This document shows positions 1 to 7,985 of a stretch of DNA of 22,848 nt, piece by piece; the stretch's first letter is position 1; each line of letters starts with the position of its first letter. Both the position numbers and the translations under genes were made by a program. Source of the DNA: Methanosarcina sp. UBA293 (GTDB taxonomy: Archaea > Halobacteriota > Methanosarcinia > Methanosarcinales > Methanosarcinaceae); contig DALS01000067.1 in assembly GCA_002499445.1 (NCBI GenBank), positions 1-22,848 of the forward strand. Reading direction: 5' to 3'. Under the pieces are notes generated by a model. The model was not told where the DNA came from and did no database searches. It saw only the letters and a program-made list of their open reading frames with translations.

Positions 1-15
1 GAGTTTATAGAGTTC

Positions 16-975
16 TTACTCATTGGAGAATTTGACGTCCCCCTTTTCGATAAGGAGCTTTAGATCTTCCAGACTCAATCGAGCATTTTTCTGGAGCTTT
101 TCGCGAGCATCGATGTGTTTCTGACTTACTCTGTGTTCATCTTTGGTAAGCTGCAGATCTTTTAACCTATCAAGGTATAAGGAGAGTTCCTTCCGGTTAT
201 TAGCAATTCCGGTCTTAAGTGGGTCAATTTTTTCTTTAATTGAATTTATATTTGTGATTTTATCCGTGAGCTGAGCATGGTACATATTCGCTTCTTTTCG
301 GATTTCGTCAGCTAATTTGAAATTTTCAAGCATTTCCAGGTGACAGGTCTGAGATTCATCTGAAAGAGCCTGGATCCTTTCATGAAACACATCTCCTTTT
401 TTATGGATTCCTTTTGACTCTTTATAACTTTCCTGGATTTGTGAGTGCAATTCATTTGCTTTTTTTGCAGCCTGCAGACGTTTACTGAGGTCATTCAATT
501 TTTGGAAAATTTTAATTTCCACTGCAAGAGGCAATTCTTTATTAAGAAAAGCGTCAAGTTCGGCTTCATAAGCTTTTGTGAGAGATTCCACGCTTCCGTG
601 GGAAAGTTTGTTGCATTCGTCTCGTTGTTCTTTAAGCTCCGCAATTCCTGAAAATAGTTCTTGAGTCTTTGAATTTACGTCACTTCTTTTTTCCTTGTAC
701 TCACTTATTTCTTTGTTAATTTCATCCCGTTTATCTTTTAATTCCTGTGCTTTTGCAACCCTTTCCTTAACCTGTTGGTTTAGAGAGTCCCTCTTTTCTT
801 TCAGTTCGTCGATATTGGTCCTGTTCATCCTCAGTTCCTTAAAAATCGAAGCTAACTGTCTTTCGCTTTTCTCTATCCTGCTCCTGAGCTCGTTTACCTT
901 GCTCTTCAGCTCCCGTTCGTTAAGGTTTGAAAGGTCGGCCGTTGCAATTTCTGTGGTTGAAACGTCGTTGGTCAT
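16..975 (-). CDS. coiled-coil protein (COG1340-like), unknown function
   Basis: This gene encodes about 319 residues that are almost entirely charged, heptad-like helix rich in Glu, Lys, Leu and Gln, with repeated patterns such as LKEKRDSLNQQV and LKDKRDEINKEI. No catalytic motif, signal peptide or membrane segment is visible. It resembles the archaeal family of long coiled-coil proteins sometimes labelled 'phosphoserine phosphatase-like' in databases; that label is not supported by any phosphatase motif here. I prefer the ATG at 975, because GGTG lies six bases upstream; an in-frame GTG at 984 overlaps that ribosome binding site. It lies 29 bp downstream of a second coiled-coil gene in the same direction, so the two are probably cotranscribed and their products may interact. 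Structural or scaffold role is inference only. Confidence 0.75.
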   Translation of the reverse strand: MTNDVSTTEIATADLSNLNERELKSKVNELRSRIEKSERQLASIFKELRMNRTNIDELKEKRDSLNQQVKERVAKAQELKDKRDEINKEISEYKEKRSDVNSKTQELFSGIAELKEQRDECNKLSHGSVESLTKAYEAELDAFLNKELPLAVEIKIFQKLNDLSKRLQAAKKANELHSQIQESYKESKGIHKKGDVFHERIQALSDESQTCHLEMLENFKLADEIRKEANMYHAQLTDKITNINSIKEKIDPLKTGIANNRKELSLYLDRLKDLQLTKDEHRVSQKHIDAREKLQKNARLSLEDLKLLIEKGDVKFSNE

Positions 976-1004
976 GTCTATCACCCGCGTGTTTTCGAAA
1001 TGGG

Positions 1005-1628
1005 TTATGCTTTCAACTTTCCCCAGTATTTTAGGGCTTCCTGGTGATTTATCACTCTAGTGTTGAGCCACTTATGCTGGGACTTGCTTTTAGAAAGTTC
1101 TTTATTATTGTTCTCATCATCCTCTGTAAATTTCTTCTCAGACTGCACTATTTCTTTGAGTTCCTGATTTGCATTCCTAGCTTCCTCTATTCTGGCTTCG
1201 GTTTGCAGGAGAATATTTTCTTCAAGTCCAGCTTCCCGAACAACTTCGTGCAGTTTTTCCATAAATGAATCATTTAATATCTGTTCCTCTTCAGGGGTTA
1301 TCTGGCTTTTCAGTTTCTTAAGCTCTTCCTTAAGTTTACTGCCAGTTCCATGGTCCAATTTCGGGAATACCTCTTTTTCAAGGAAGGTTTCTGCCTGATG
1401 GTAAAACAGCTGGCGTTTCTCTTTGAGAACTTCTTTTCTCTCTTCCATCTGGATTCTGAAATTCTTCGCATTTTTTGCATCTTCTTCAGCCTGGCTCAGC
1501 TTGTTTTCCAGTTCTTCAAATTCTCTTTTATTTTCTTCCAGAAACCGCCTATGTTTATCCACAACTGCGGAGATCAGCTCCCCTTCTGTCAGTATTTTGA
1601 TTCCGGCTTCTTCAATGTTTTCATTCAC
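1005..1628 (-). CDS. coiled-coil protein, unknown function
   Basis: This gene encodes 207 residues, strongly helical and charged, with long Glu/Lys-rich stretches (residues roughly 25-75 and 125-190) that look like coiled coil. There is no recognisable enzyme motif, signal peptide or membrane helix. The apparent start is GTG at 1628, preceded by a GTGAT sequence that can act as a weak ribosome binding site; an ATG four bases further in is out of frame. A strong TATA box (1671-1679, minus strand) places a transcript start about 20 bases upstream of the GTG, so this is the first gene of a two-gene operon with the longer coiled-coil gene downstream. I do not recognise a named family. Confidence 0.7.
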   Translation of the reverse strand: MNENIEEAGIKILTEGELISAVVDKHRRFLEENKREFEELENKLSQAEEDAKNAKNFRIQMEERKEVLKEKRQLFYHQAETFLEKEVFPKLDHGTGSKLKEELKKLKSQITPEEEQILNDSFMEKLHEVVREAGLEENILLQTEARIEEARNANQELKEIVQSEKKFTEDDENNNKELSKSKSQHKWLNTRVINHQEALKYWGKLKA

Positions 1629-1669
1629 TGTATCACGATCTTTTATTTTGTATGTATGTTATTCTATTC

Positions 1670-1682
1670 CAATATATAACCA
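1670..1682 (-). promoter_or_regulatory. TATA box for the coiled-coil operon
   Basis: Read on the minus strand the sequence is GGTTATATATTGG, a near-ideal archaeal box A. It sits about 42-50 bp upstream of the GTG start at 1628, so transcription would begin near 1648-1650 with a leader of about 20 nt. Confidence 0.6.
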
Positions 1683-1720
1683 GACCTGAAATCCAAGTTC
1701 TACTGACCGCCACTGGATAG

Positions 1721-1780
1721 TTTCTCCAGAAATTAGTCAATTTATCCAGAAATTAGTCAACTTCTCCAGAGGTTAATCTG
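1721..1780. repeat. 20-bp tandem repeat, three copies
   Basis: Three consecutive 20-bp units are visible. The first two, 1721-1740 and 1741-1760, differ at one position (TTTCTCCAGAAATTAGTCAA and TTTATCCAGAAATTAGTCAA). The third, 1761-1780, is diverged in its second half. The array lies between the stop of the DUF424 gene and the TATA box of the coiled-coil operon. Confidence 0.85.
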
Positions 1781-1791
1781 ACAGCGCCAGA

Positions 1792-2082
1792 TCAAACCCT
1801 GAAGAACTGGGCATGAGGCACACCGTCAATTATTATCACGGAATCCGGATCGATTAAGCCATATTTTATGGCACAACTGATTGTTTTTTCTCCAAAAAGG
1901 TTTGCAGTCGTGGCCTCTTCAAGGGCTTTCTGGAGTTTCTCCTCGGAAACGCATTCTCCTTCATAGAAAACTCTGCTGATCTCCACTACGGCTTTGCCAC
2001 GTTTCAGAGACTTTCCGAGCACTTCCTCATCACAGGCCGCAACAAGAACCTGATCCCCATTTTTATAAGTTTTTAGATACAT
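1792..2082 (-). CDS. DUF424 family protein
   Basis: This encodes a 96-residue soluble protein matching the archaeal DUF424 family in length and pattern, including the N-terminal MYLKTYKNGDQVLVAACDEE, a central basic segment and the closing GVPHAQFF. The family is broadly conserved in Archaea, but its biochemical role is not established as far as I know. A ribosome binding site AAAGGGAGATT lies directly before the ATG at 2082. It lies about 136 bp downstream of mcm in the same direction, and could be cotranscribed with it or start from its own promoter in the AT-rich spacer. The location beside a replicative helicase suggests an information-processing role, which is inference from context only. 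Confidence 0.85.
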   Translation of the reverse strand: MYLKTYKNGDQVLVAACDEEVLGKSLKRGKAVVEISRVFYEGECVSEEKLQKALEEATTANLFGEKTISCAIKYGLIDPDSVIIIDGVPHAQFFRV

Positions 2083-2218
2083 AATCTCCCTTTTAATTAC
2101 CTATTTGCCCTTTTAGTATTTACAGCTTAACCGTCCTCACATAGTTGTTATGTAAATTATTCTCACTTCTCGGAGTCTAGAAAACACATCCTCAAACTTT
2201 CAGCGCTATAACTCTTTC

Positions 2219-4324
2219 TTAATTAACAAGCCTGATGTGATTCTGATCTGGAGAAAGCAGGTCTCCTCGCTGCTTCATCTTTCTTATGTTATCTTCGGCT
2301 TGATTTCGATCTATCCCATGCTCGCTTTCAGCTACAGCATAGACCTCTTCCAGTGGGGCTTTACCTCCTGGATATTTCTCACTAACCTTCTTTATTATAT
2401 CTTTCAGGATTTTTATCTTGTTTCTTTGGCTCATACTTGTGCCAGACGCAAGTATGTCCGCATCAAGGGCTCCGGTCTCGGGGTCAACACCCACATTTTT
2501 CAGGCAGTTCATAGTAATTCTGATAGTTCTTTTTGCATCATCAAGAGTGACTATATTGCTCAGGCGGACTCTTGCGCTCGCTTCTGAAAGACGGACAAGC
2601 GCTTCAAGCTGCCTTGCTGTCACAGGCACAGGTGTATTCTTGCCTTCTCCTGTTTTTCGAAGGTCTGTATAGAAGTTAATCAGGTAAGCCTTAGCATCGT
2701 CTTCCATTATTGGAAATACATTTTTCCGGGCATATGCGACATATTTTCGCATGATTTCGGCTTCTATAACAGGTTCAATCACGTCCATTTCGGCTTCGAC
2801 GAAATCTTCTGTAACACTGGATCCAGGAAGTTTTTCTCGATGCTCGAAGAGTTCACCTGCGTAATGAGATTGGAGAATATGATTTGCAATTCTGGTGTCC
2901 AGAGCGTGGTTAGGGGTATCGAGCAAAACAAAGATAAGGTCAAAACGAGAAAGCAGGGCTGGAGGCATACTTATCTGCTCTGCAAGGCTTTCATACCGGT
3001 CGAAGCGCCCATATTTCGGATTCGCAGCTCCAAGGAGAGCACAGCGGGATTTCAGAGTCGCAATAATGCCGGCTTTGGCAATACTTATGGTCTGTTGCTC
3101 CATTGCTTCGTGCAAGGCACTCTTATCCTCGCTTTTCATTTTGTCCATTTCATCGACTGCAGCAATTCCCATATCAGCCATGACAAGCGCGCCGCCTTCT
3201 ATTGTCCATCTTCCGTCGTTGAGGTCGTCTTTTACGGCAGCCGCGGTCAAGCCGCTTGCAGATGCACTTCGCCCTGAAGTAAACACACCTCTTGGAGAGA
3301 GTTTTACCGCATAGCGCAGGAGCTGAGATTTTGCAATTCCCGGATCTCCTACAAGCATAACATGGATATCGCCTCTTATCCTCGAACCATCAGGAAGGTT
3401 TTTCACAACACCCGAAAACAACTGAAGGGCAAGGGCTTCTTTTATGTCTTCATATCCGTAGATTGAAGGTGCAACAGAACCGATAATTTTTTCATAGATT
3501 TCAGGATCGCGGGAAAGCTCAAGGATCTTTTCTTCGTCTTGGGCAGTTATTTCAAGTTCATCATAGTCCTTATCCAGTCTTTCTATGGAATTTGCTTCGA
3601 GTACCAGGTCATAAAAGGTAGATTTCCCTTCTCTTAGAGTGCGCTGCCTGGATCTCAGGATCCCGTTAATTATAACTCTATCTCCAGGGGTAACATTTCC
3701 TGTCAGATCATCTTCAGAATCCACCTCAAGACTCTGAGGCTGGGAACCTCCTTTGAGGTTTTCGGGAGATTCCTGAATCTGAAGTTTCTGGGCGTCAATA
3801 AAAGTAGAATCCTCAATTATAACCTTAAAGGGTCCTTTCTTCCCACAGGTATCATTCTCACAGCCTGCAAACGGTTCCTCAAATTTGAAGCTATTTTGCT
3901 CAACCTCAGTAATATGCTCGCACCTTAGGCACTTGAAGGCAGCTTTAGTAATTCTTGGCCTCACTTCTGTCGCTTTTCTTATCATACCCTCAATTGCAAC
4001 AAATCGAGTAAGATGTTTGCTTCTGAGCTCTCTTATAGATACTCTGTTAGGGATTTTTATTATTCTTACATGAGCCTGCTCAAGGCGTTTCTCGACAGGG
4101 AGGTCGATTTCCTTTAGAGCAGCTTCGGCTGCTTCTATGAGTTCTCCAGGACGCTCGAGAAACTCTTTTGAAAGCGCTCTGTCAAATTTCTCGATATCCG
4201 TAAAATCCACGCTAAGGCTCCGCTGGTCAGGATACTCGTTTGCAAGCTGGAGAATTTCATTCCAGTAGTAGTCTTTAAAAAACCTTTTTAGCTTTTCATC
4301 CCACTTGCTTTCTTTTTCAGTCAT
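2219..4324 (-). CDS. mcm: replicative minichromosome maintenance (MCM) helicase
   Basis: This encodes the hexameric ATP-driven 3'-5' DNA helicase that unwinds the fork during archaeal replication. The 701 residues show the whole family layout. An N-terminal domain carries a zinc motif with Cys132, Cys135, Cys155 and Cys160. The AAA+ core has Walker A GDPGIAKS at 326-333, a Walker B AAVDEMDKM around 388-396, sensor 1 AAN near 433-435 and the arginine finger in LLSRFD at 457-462. A short C-terminal winged-helix segment follows. The length is usual for archaeal MCM, with no intein or frameshift. The start is ATG at 4324, preceded by a purine-rich GAGAATGAT. It is transcribed leftward, downstream of the TrmJ-like gene, from which it is separated by about 150 bp containing a possible terminator and a 27-bp duplication. 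Confidence 0.97.
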   Translation of the reverse strand: MTEKESKWDEKLKRFFKDYYWNEILQLANEYPDQRSLSVDFTDIEKFDRALSKEFLERPGELIEAAEAALKEIDLPVEKRLEQAHVRIIKIPNRVSIRELRSKHLTRFVAIEGMIRKATEVRPRITKAAFKCLRCEHITEVEQNSFKFEEPFAGCENDTCGKKGPFKVIIEDSTFIDAQKLQIQESPENLKGGSQPQSLEVDSEDDLTGNVTPGDRVIINGILRSRQRTLREGKSTFYDLVLEANSIERLDKDYDELEITAQDEEKILELSRDPEIYEKIIGSVAPSIYGYEDIKEALALQLFSGVVKNLPDGSRIRGDIHVMLVGDPGIAKSQLLRYAVKLSPRGVFTSGRSASASGLTAAAVKDDLNDGRWTIEGGALVMADMGIAAVDEMDKMKSEDKSALHEAMEQQTISIAKAGIIATLKSRCALLGAANPKYGRFDRYESLAEQISMPPALLSRFDLIFVLLDTPNHALDTRIANHILQSHYAGELFEHREKLPGSSVTEDFVEAEMDVIEPVIEAEIMRKYVAYARKNVFPIMEDDAKAYLINFYTDLRKTGEGKNTPVPVTARQLEALVRLSEASARVRLSNIVTLDDAKRTIRITMNCLKNVGVDPETGALDADILASGTSMSQRNKIKILKDIIKKVSEKYPGGKAPLEEVYAVAESEHGIDRNQAEDNIRKMKQRGDLLSPDQNHIRLVN

Positions 4325-4356
4325 ATCATTCTCTATCTAGCTTTGGGTAAAATTTC

Positions 4357-4409
4357 ATTCTTCGTTACAAGATTTTCTATCCAAATCTTCGTTACAAATC
4401 CTCTGTCCA
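4357..4409. repeat. 26/27-bp direct tandem duplication upstream of mcm
   Basis: Two adjacent copies (4357-4383 and 4384-4409) share the core TCTTCGTTACAA and an ending TCTRTCCA. They lie 33-85 bp upstream of the mcm start, in its probable leader or promoter region. Confidence 0.75.
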
Positions 4410-4458
4410 AAAAAACGATTTTAAAAAAAGTTAAAAATACGCATCATAATTTCTGATG
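4410..4458 (-). terminator. possible terminator after the TrmJ-like gene
   Basis: On the minus strand, CATCA and TGATG (arms at 4454-4458 and 4442-4446) can form a five-pair hairpin, followed by TATTTTTAACTTTTTTT and a further run of seven T. T-rich tracts of this kind terminate archaeal transcription. The same AT-rich DNA may also hold the mcm promoter. Confidence 0.45.
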
Positions 4459-4475
4459 TAAAAACAGGTTTATTC

Positions 4476-5234
4476 TCATATGAACTTTTCCATGTCTCTC
4501 AGAACTTGTGTTTCCTGGCTCTCTGATTCCTTTAATGCATATCCCATTTTTCTCTCGGTTTTTTTTATTATGCCTCTCAATGTCTGAACTTCCCTGGGAG
4601 TTAGTCCTGCTCTTCCGAATATTCTCCGTAGCATCAGAAAAGTTTTATCTTTTTTATGAGGCGGATAGTCGATTTCCTCCAGCAATTCTTCCAGATGCCT
4701 GTATAGAAGCTGGAGGTCAAATCCGTCGGCAAGCGGATTGTTCCCTCCTTCCAGTTCTGATAGTTCGTAAAGCACCACTGCAACAGTGTGTGAGAGATTC
4801 ATAATTGGATATATTTCTGAGGTTGGGACCGTAATGAGCATATCAAATTTTTTGAGCTCATCATTCCGAAAACCGCTGTCTTCGCGCCCGAAAAGGATTG
4901 CAATTGTCCCGCTGTAAGTTTTAAGTTTCTCTTTGAGTTCTTTTGGGGTATAAAGCGGAAGGCGGATGTGTTCTCCGGTTTTCAGGCTTCCCACTCCTGT
5001 AGTCCCGATAAGCAGGTTTGCGCCTTTTACAGCTTCGTCAAGGGTTGAGGTAACTCTTGCTCCTTCAAGCACGTCTCTTGCATGGGACGACATGGCTCTT
5101 GCCTCCCCTTCGAGTTTACAGGGATTTACAAGCACCAGGTCAGTACATCCGAAGTTTTTCATTGCTCTTGCAACAGATCCGACATTTCCCTGATACATGG
5201 GCTCCACAAGTATTATACGAATCTCAAATGACAA
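4476..5234 (-). CDS. TrmJ-like SPOUT tRNA 2'-O-methyltransferase
   Basis: This is a SpoU/TrmH-class methyltransferase that uses S-adenosylmethionine. The closest type is archaeal TrmJ, which methylates the ribose at tRNA position 32. The three SPOUT knot motifs are visible: EPMYQGNVGSVARAMKNFG near the N terminus, LFGREDSGF in the middle, and YPIMNLSHTVAVVLYEL after it. A C-terminal helical extension follows, as in TrmJ. I prefer a TTG start at 5234 (about 252 residues), because GGATTGAG precedes it and the protein then begins just before the first beta strand. An ATG at 5279 would add 15 residues overlapping the ferredoxin gene and has no spaced ribosome binding site. The exact tRNA target is inferred from family, not shown. 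Confidence 0.88.
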   Translation of the reverse strand: MSFEIRIILVEPMYQGNVGSVARAMKNFGCTDLVLVNPCKLEGEARAMSSHARDVLEGARVTSTLDEAVKGANLLIGTTGVGSLKTGEHIRLPLYTPKELKEKLKTYSGTIAILFGREDSGFRNDELKKFDMLITVPTSEIYPIMNLSHTVAVVLYELSELEGGNNPLADGFDLQLLYRHLEELLEEIDYPPHKKDKTFLMLRRIFGRAGLTPREVQTLRGIIKKTERKMGYALKESESQETQVLRDMEKFI

Positions 5235-5256
5235 ATTTCTCAATCCTTTTTTAAAA

Positions 5257-5454
5257 TCAGTTTTCAAGCATGATCGCATCTTCCAGACATACAGTTACAC
5301 ACATTCTACAGCCCAGGCAGTAAGATGGATCCTTTAGGATACAGACTTTCTTTCCTTGCTTTTCTTCTATTGAGTAAATTCTCGGGCCTTTCGGGCAGAC
5401 AGCTTTGCACTTACCACAGCCTGTACATTTCTTCTCATCAATATATATTTTCAT
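5257..5454 (-). CDS. 2[4Fe-4S] ferredoxin-like protein
   Basis: This small 65-residue electron-transfer protein has two cluster motifs: CTGCGKCKAVCP near residues 10-21 and CLGCRMCVTVC near residues 47-57. Each provides four cysteines in the CxxCxxCxxxC order. The second motif has Leu in place of the usual Pro after the last cysteine, which is common in these proteins. The gene ends about 22 bp before the preferred start of the TrmJ-like gene, so the two are likely cotranscribed, though a functional link is not obvious. The redox partner cannot be told from sequence. Confidence 0.9.
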   Translation of the reverse strand: MKIYIDEKKCTGCGKCKAVCPKGPRIYSIEEKQGKKVCILKDPSYCLGCRMCVTVCLEDAIMLEN

Positions 5455-5752
5455 GCAGATTGTCTTTGTATATGTCTCAGTCTTTTATCTTTCTATGTGT
5501 CTCAGTCTTATTGTCTAGGTCTTATTGCCGTTATTGAATTCAGAAATCTTAATTATCTCCCCAAATATATCATTCTTAAGTTTGCAGATGGGATAGAAAA
5601 ATCAAACCAAAGGATTAAGTATACATTACCCTCATTTAGCCTCATCAATCCTGCACTGTAGCTAAAACTTAAATCCAAAGACTGACCTATATTTAGCCTA
5701 TTAATATTGTTAATTTAATAAACATAGCTGTTTTAAAAGAAATGGTGATTGA
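5455..5752. other. 298-bp divergent spacer
   Basis: This spacer separates the leftward ferredoxin gene from the rightward rubrerythrin-like gene and should hold both promoters. It contains a diverged repeat of about 23 bp sharing GTCTCAGTCTT (around 5473-5483 and 5498-5509), and two copies of ATTTAGCCT (near 5634 and 5690). AT-rich candidates for box A for the rightward gene lie around 5685-5722. I see no further gene. Confidence 0.6.
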
Positions 5753-6136
5753 ATGGCTCTTGAAAAGATTTTAGAAAACACTTTTAAAGGAGAGACGACT
5801 GAAGTTGGCTGGTATCTTGCAATGTCAAAGATTGCCGAGCGAGAAGGATTTGCAGATATTGCAGTTTATCTCCGCCAGATCGCCATGGATGAGGCCTGGC
5901 ATGCTACCGAAGTGGCTGAAATTCTGGGACTCGTTAAAGAAACAACCCTTGAGAACCTGGAAATGATGTTTGAGGGAGAAAGTAAAGCCGAAGTCGAGAA
6001 AGCCGAGGCTGCAGAATTAGCTAGGAAAGAGGGAAATACAAAAGCTGCTCTTTTCTTTGAAAGGGCGTCCCTTGATGAGGCCAGGCACAAAGCAGGGCTT
6101 AACGGATTTCTGGAAAGACTGAAAAAACAACAATAA
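5753..6136 (+). CDS. rubrerythrin-like diiron protein lacking the rubredoxin domain
   Basis: This 127-residue ferritin-like four-helix protein probably takes part in peroxide detoxification or oxygen defence in the cytoplasm. Two ExxH iron-binding pairs are visible, Glu47-His50 and Glu109-His112. Further glutamates about 30 residues earlier in each half (Glu14 or Glu17, and around Glu80) complete a rubrerythrin-type diiron site. The C-terminal rubredoxin FeCys4 domain of classical rubrerythrin is absent: there are no cysteines. It would therefore need a separate electron donor, perhaps a rubredoxin or ferredoxin. GGTGATT precedes the ATG at 5753. A hairpin with a T tract follows directly, so it is probably a single-gene transcript. 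Confidence 0.88.
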   Translation: MALEKILENTFKGETTEVGWYLAMSKIAEREGFADIAVYLRQIAMDEAWHATEVAEILGLVKETTLENLEMMFEGESKAEVEKAEAAELARKEGNTKAALFFERASLDEARHKAGLNGFLERLKKQQ

Positions 6137-6137
6137 A

Positions 6138-6167
6138 GAAAAAGGATCTTTTGATCCTCTTTTTTAC
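6138..6167 (+). terminator. hairpin and T-tract terminator
   Basis: AGGATC and GATCCT pair around a TTTT loop and are followed by CTTTTTT, immediately after the rubrerythrin-like stop codon. The AAAA/TTTT flanks can extend the stem. Confidence 0.65.
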
Positions 6168-6207
6168 CTTTTTAATGTTTTTTAACCGGCAACTCTAATT
6201 ACTATTA

Positions 6208-6270
6208 TTTTCTGGTTCTAATCACTAATTTTCTAGTTCTAATCACTAATTTTCTAGTTCTAATCACTAA
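6208..6270. repeat. 21-bp tandem repeat, three copies
   Basis: Units at 6208-6228, 6229-6249 and 6250-6270 read TTTTCTRGTTCTAATCACTA plus A, where R is G in the first and A in the other two. The near-identity suggests recent expansion. Confidence 0.9.
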
Positions 6271-6326
6271 TCTAATCGCTGATCATTCTCTTGATGTAAT
6301 CCGGTGAGATTCCTGTTAATTTGTAG

Positions 6327-6384
6327 AATTCTGCAAAGTTTTAACAATTCTGCGATGTTACAGCAAATTTTGTGATGTTATGAT
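6327..6384. repeat. 19-20-bp degenerate tandem repeat, three copies
   Basis: Units at 6327-6345, 6346-6365 and 6366-6384 each begin AATTYTGY. The second and third share GATGTTA. Divergence is higher than in the preceding array. Confidence 0.65.
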
Positions 6385-6647
6385 AAACTCCATCAGGCAT
6401 GCAATTTTATATCGTCTCGAGTGGATATACTCTTGGATCTAAAATAGGATTATTAGATCCAGTGATATTTAACCAAGAAAAATCTAATCCGGAAAAGTGC
6501 CGGAGTATTCGATTCTTCGCCATTTATATGGGGGGATCTAATCGAGGGGCTGGAGCAGAATCCGTAGTGTTTGCTATTGATTCAGGAGTCGATAGACTCT
6601 AGGAGTATAGCCTCCGCTTCCTGTTTTCCGACCCCTGTCTCAAATAA

Positions 6648-6683
6648 TGAGATCGAAATTCAAAATGATATCGAAGTTCAAAA
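6648..6683. repeat. 18-bp direct tandem duplication
   Basis: TGAGATCGAAATTCAAAA (6648-6665) is followed directly by TGATATCGAAGTTCAAAA (6666-6683), with two mismatches. Confidence 0.8.
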
Positions 6684-6825
6684 CAAAAACAGTCAAATTC
6701 TGAGAAAAAACTCTGAGAGAAAACATTAAATCGAACAGATTTTGAAATGAAAAAATGGACGAGTTCATTAAATCAAACATAATCCTGATGTAAATTGGAA
6801 TCAAATTAGTTGGAGGGTGTATAAT

Positions 6826-7503
6826 ATGGTAAGTCGCGAGTATGTGAAAGGTGATCTTCCTGAGAAAGCTGCAATCCTGCAAAGAGATGGGGAAACTTAT
6901 GCAATTGCTCCCCATATTCCAGGAGGAATCATATATCCGGAAACTCTTAGAAAAATAGCTGATATCTCAGAGAAATATGGGGCAGCCGCCCTGAAACTCA
7001 CCTCTGCCCAGAGGATAGCAATAGTAGGATTAAAAGAAGAAGATTTGGATGCGGTATGGGGGGAGTTGAATCTAAAACCCGGAGCTGCTATAGGACTTTG
7101 TGTTCGCAGCGTTAAAATCTGTCCTGGAACTACTTTTTGCAAGAGAGGTAAACAGGATGCTGTAGGACTTGGGTTAAAACTTGATGAGAAGTATCATGGG
7201 ATGCAGCTTCCTTCCAAGTTCAAAATGGCGGTTTCCGGCTGCCAGAACTCCTGCTCCGAACCTATGATTAAGGATATAGGGCTTATGGGCACAGTAAAAG
7301 GTTTTACTTTATCTGTTGGAGGCAGTGCAGGACCACGCCCGAGGCTTGGAAATGTAGTAGCAAAAGACCTCACTGAAGAGCAAGCTATGGACCTGGTTGA
7401 AAGAATAATTAATTTTTATAAGGGATATCCGAGGCCAAGAAGGATCGGAGAAGTAATTGACGAAATGGGACTTGAGAAGTTCAAAGCGGAGGTGGGCTTG
7501 TAA
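6826..7503 (+). CDS. small sulfite/nitrite reductase-like siroheme [4Fe-4S] protein
   Basis: This 225-residue protein belongs to the dissimilatory sulfite reductase-like group found as short single-subunit versions in methanogens. The siroheme/[4Fe-4S] binding cysteines are all present in the order Cys99-x5-Cys105 (CPGTTFC) and Cys139-x3-Cys143 (CQNSC). An N-terminal ferrodoxin-like half (residues 20-80) and a KFKMAVSGC strand precede the second pair. It lacks any added ferredoxin domain and the F420-binding half of Fsr, so its electron donor must be separate. Substrate could be sulfite, nitrite or another oxyanion and is not established. ATG at 6826 is chosen because GGAGGG lies eight bases upstream; an in-frame GTG at 6817 overlaps that site. 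No neighbour shares its direction closely. Confidence 0.9.
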   Translation: MVSREYVKGDLPEKAAILQRDGETYAIAPHIPGGIIYPETLRKIADISEKYGAAALKLTSAQRIAIVGLKEEDLDAVWGELNLKPGAAIGLCVRSVKICPGTTFCKRGKQDAVGLGLKLDEKYHGMQLPSKFKMAVSGCQNSCSEPMIKDIGLMGTVKGFTLSVGGSAGPRPRLGNVVAKDLTEEQAMDLVERIINFYKGYPRPRRIGEVIDEMGLEKFKAEVGL

Positions 7504-7985
7504 AAACTTTTTGGGCTACAAAACTCTCTTAACTTTAAGAAATTCTCTTGACTTCAGAAATGCTTTTGAGGTGGCTCCATTATTTTTCGTTTTACTTTTT
7601 GCAGATTAACTTTTTTCTGCACTTTACTTTTTGCTATTTGATCTCTTATATTTTCCTCAGAACATTTTTATAAGATTAATTTATTATATGCTTATTATAA
7701 TTTGGAATTTATTTTCTCCGTTTTACCTTTTGTCTCTCTTCTGTGTCACATCCATTTCTCTCTTTTTTGTGACTCAGTGGGCTTTTTTATGTGCTGTTAA
7801 CAAAGATAACGTTTAAATATAATCGATACAAAGACTAACAGACTATTCAAACCTTATACAGACAGTCGCTACGGTTTTCATTCTGTCTTTACTATCATTG
7901 ATGTTCTGTAATATGACAATTGTAAAAGCAATATCAACTCCCAGTTTTTGATATCCATAAATAGGAGGAATAAACTATCAGTGAA
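7504..7985. other. 482-bp T-rich spacer and hdrED leader
   Basis: The first 300 bp are T-rich and low in complexity, with no supported gene. The last 165 bp hold the hdrED promoter (TATA at 7812-7822) and a leader of about 140 nt. Within the leader, AGACAG (7860-7865) and CTGTCT (7883-7888) could pair as a weak hairpin. Confidence 0.55.
7812..7822 (+). promoter_or_regulatory. TATA box for hdrED
   Basis: TTTAAATATAA fits archaeal box A. A start site about 25 bp downstream (near 7843) would give hdrE a 5' leader of roughly 143 nt. Confidence 0.5.

Larger units (their letters stand above)
6168..6825. other. about 660-bp non-coding spacer
   Basis: No convincing gene is present. The spacer holds three separate short tandem arrays, listed individually. 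It also has a segment of more balanced composition (6395-6640), with two small possible hairpins: GAGTC-GATA-GACTC at 6586-6599 and GGAG/CTCC at 6602-6615. That segment could be a decayed gene or an unrecognised RNA; I cannot decide. The promoter of the sulfite-reductase-like gene probably lies near the ATTAAATC sequence around 6767. Confidence 0.5.

Noticed and set aside
2840..3314. Plus-strand frames of 139-145 codons
   Set aside because: They are antisense shadows inside the AAA+ core of mcm, where the minus-strand protein is clearly conserved.
6399..6602. 67-codon reading frame on the plus strand
   Set aside because: It has no ribosome binding site and no recognisable family, and it lies in a spacer full of repeats. 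Treated as chance or a decayed fragment.
7631..7816. 61-codon hydrophobic reading frame upstream of hdrE
   Set aside because: The hydrophobicity follows from T-rich low-complexity DNA, there is no ribosome binding site, and its end overlaps the hdrED TATA box.
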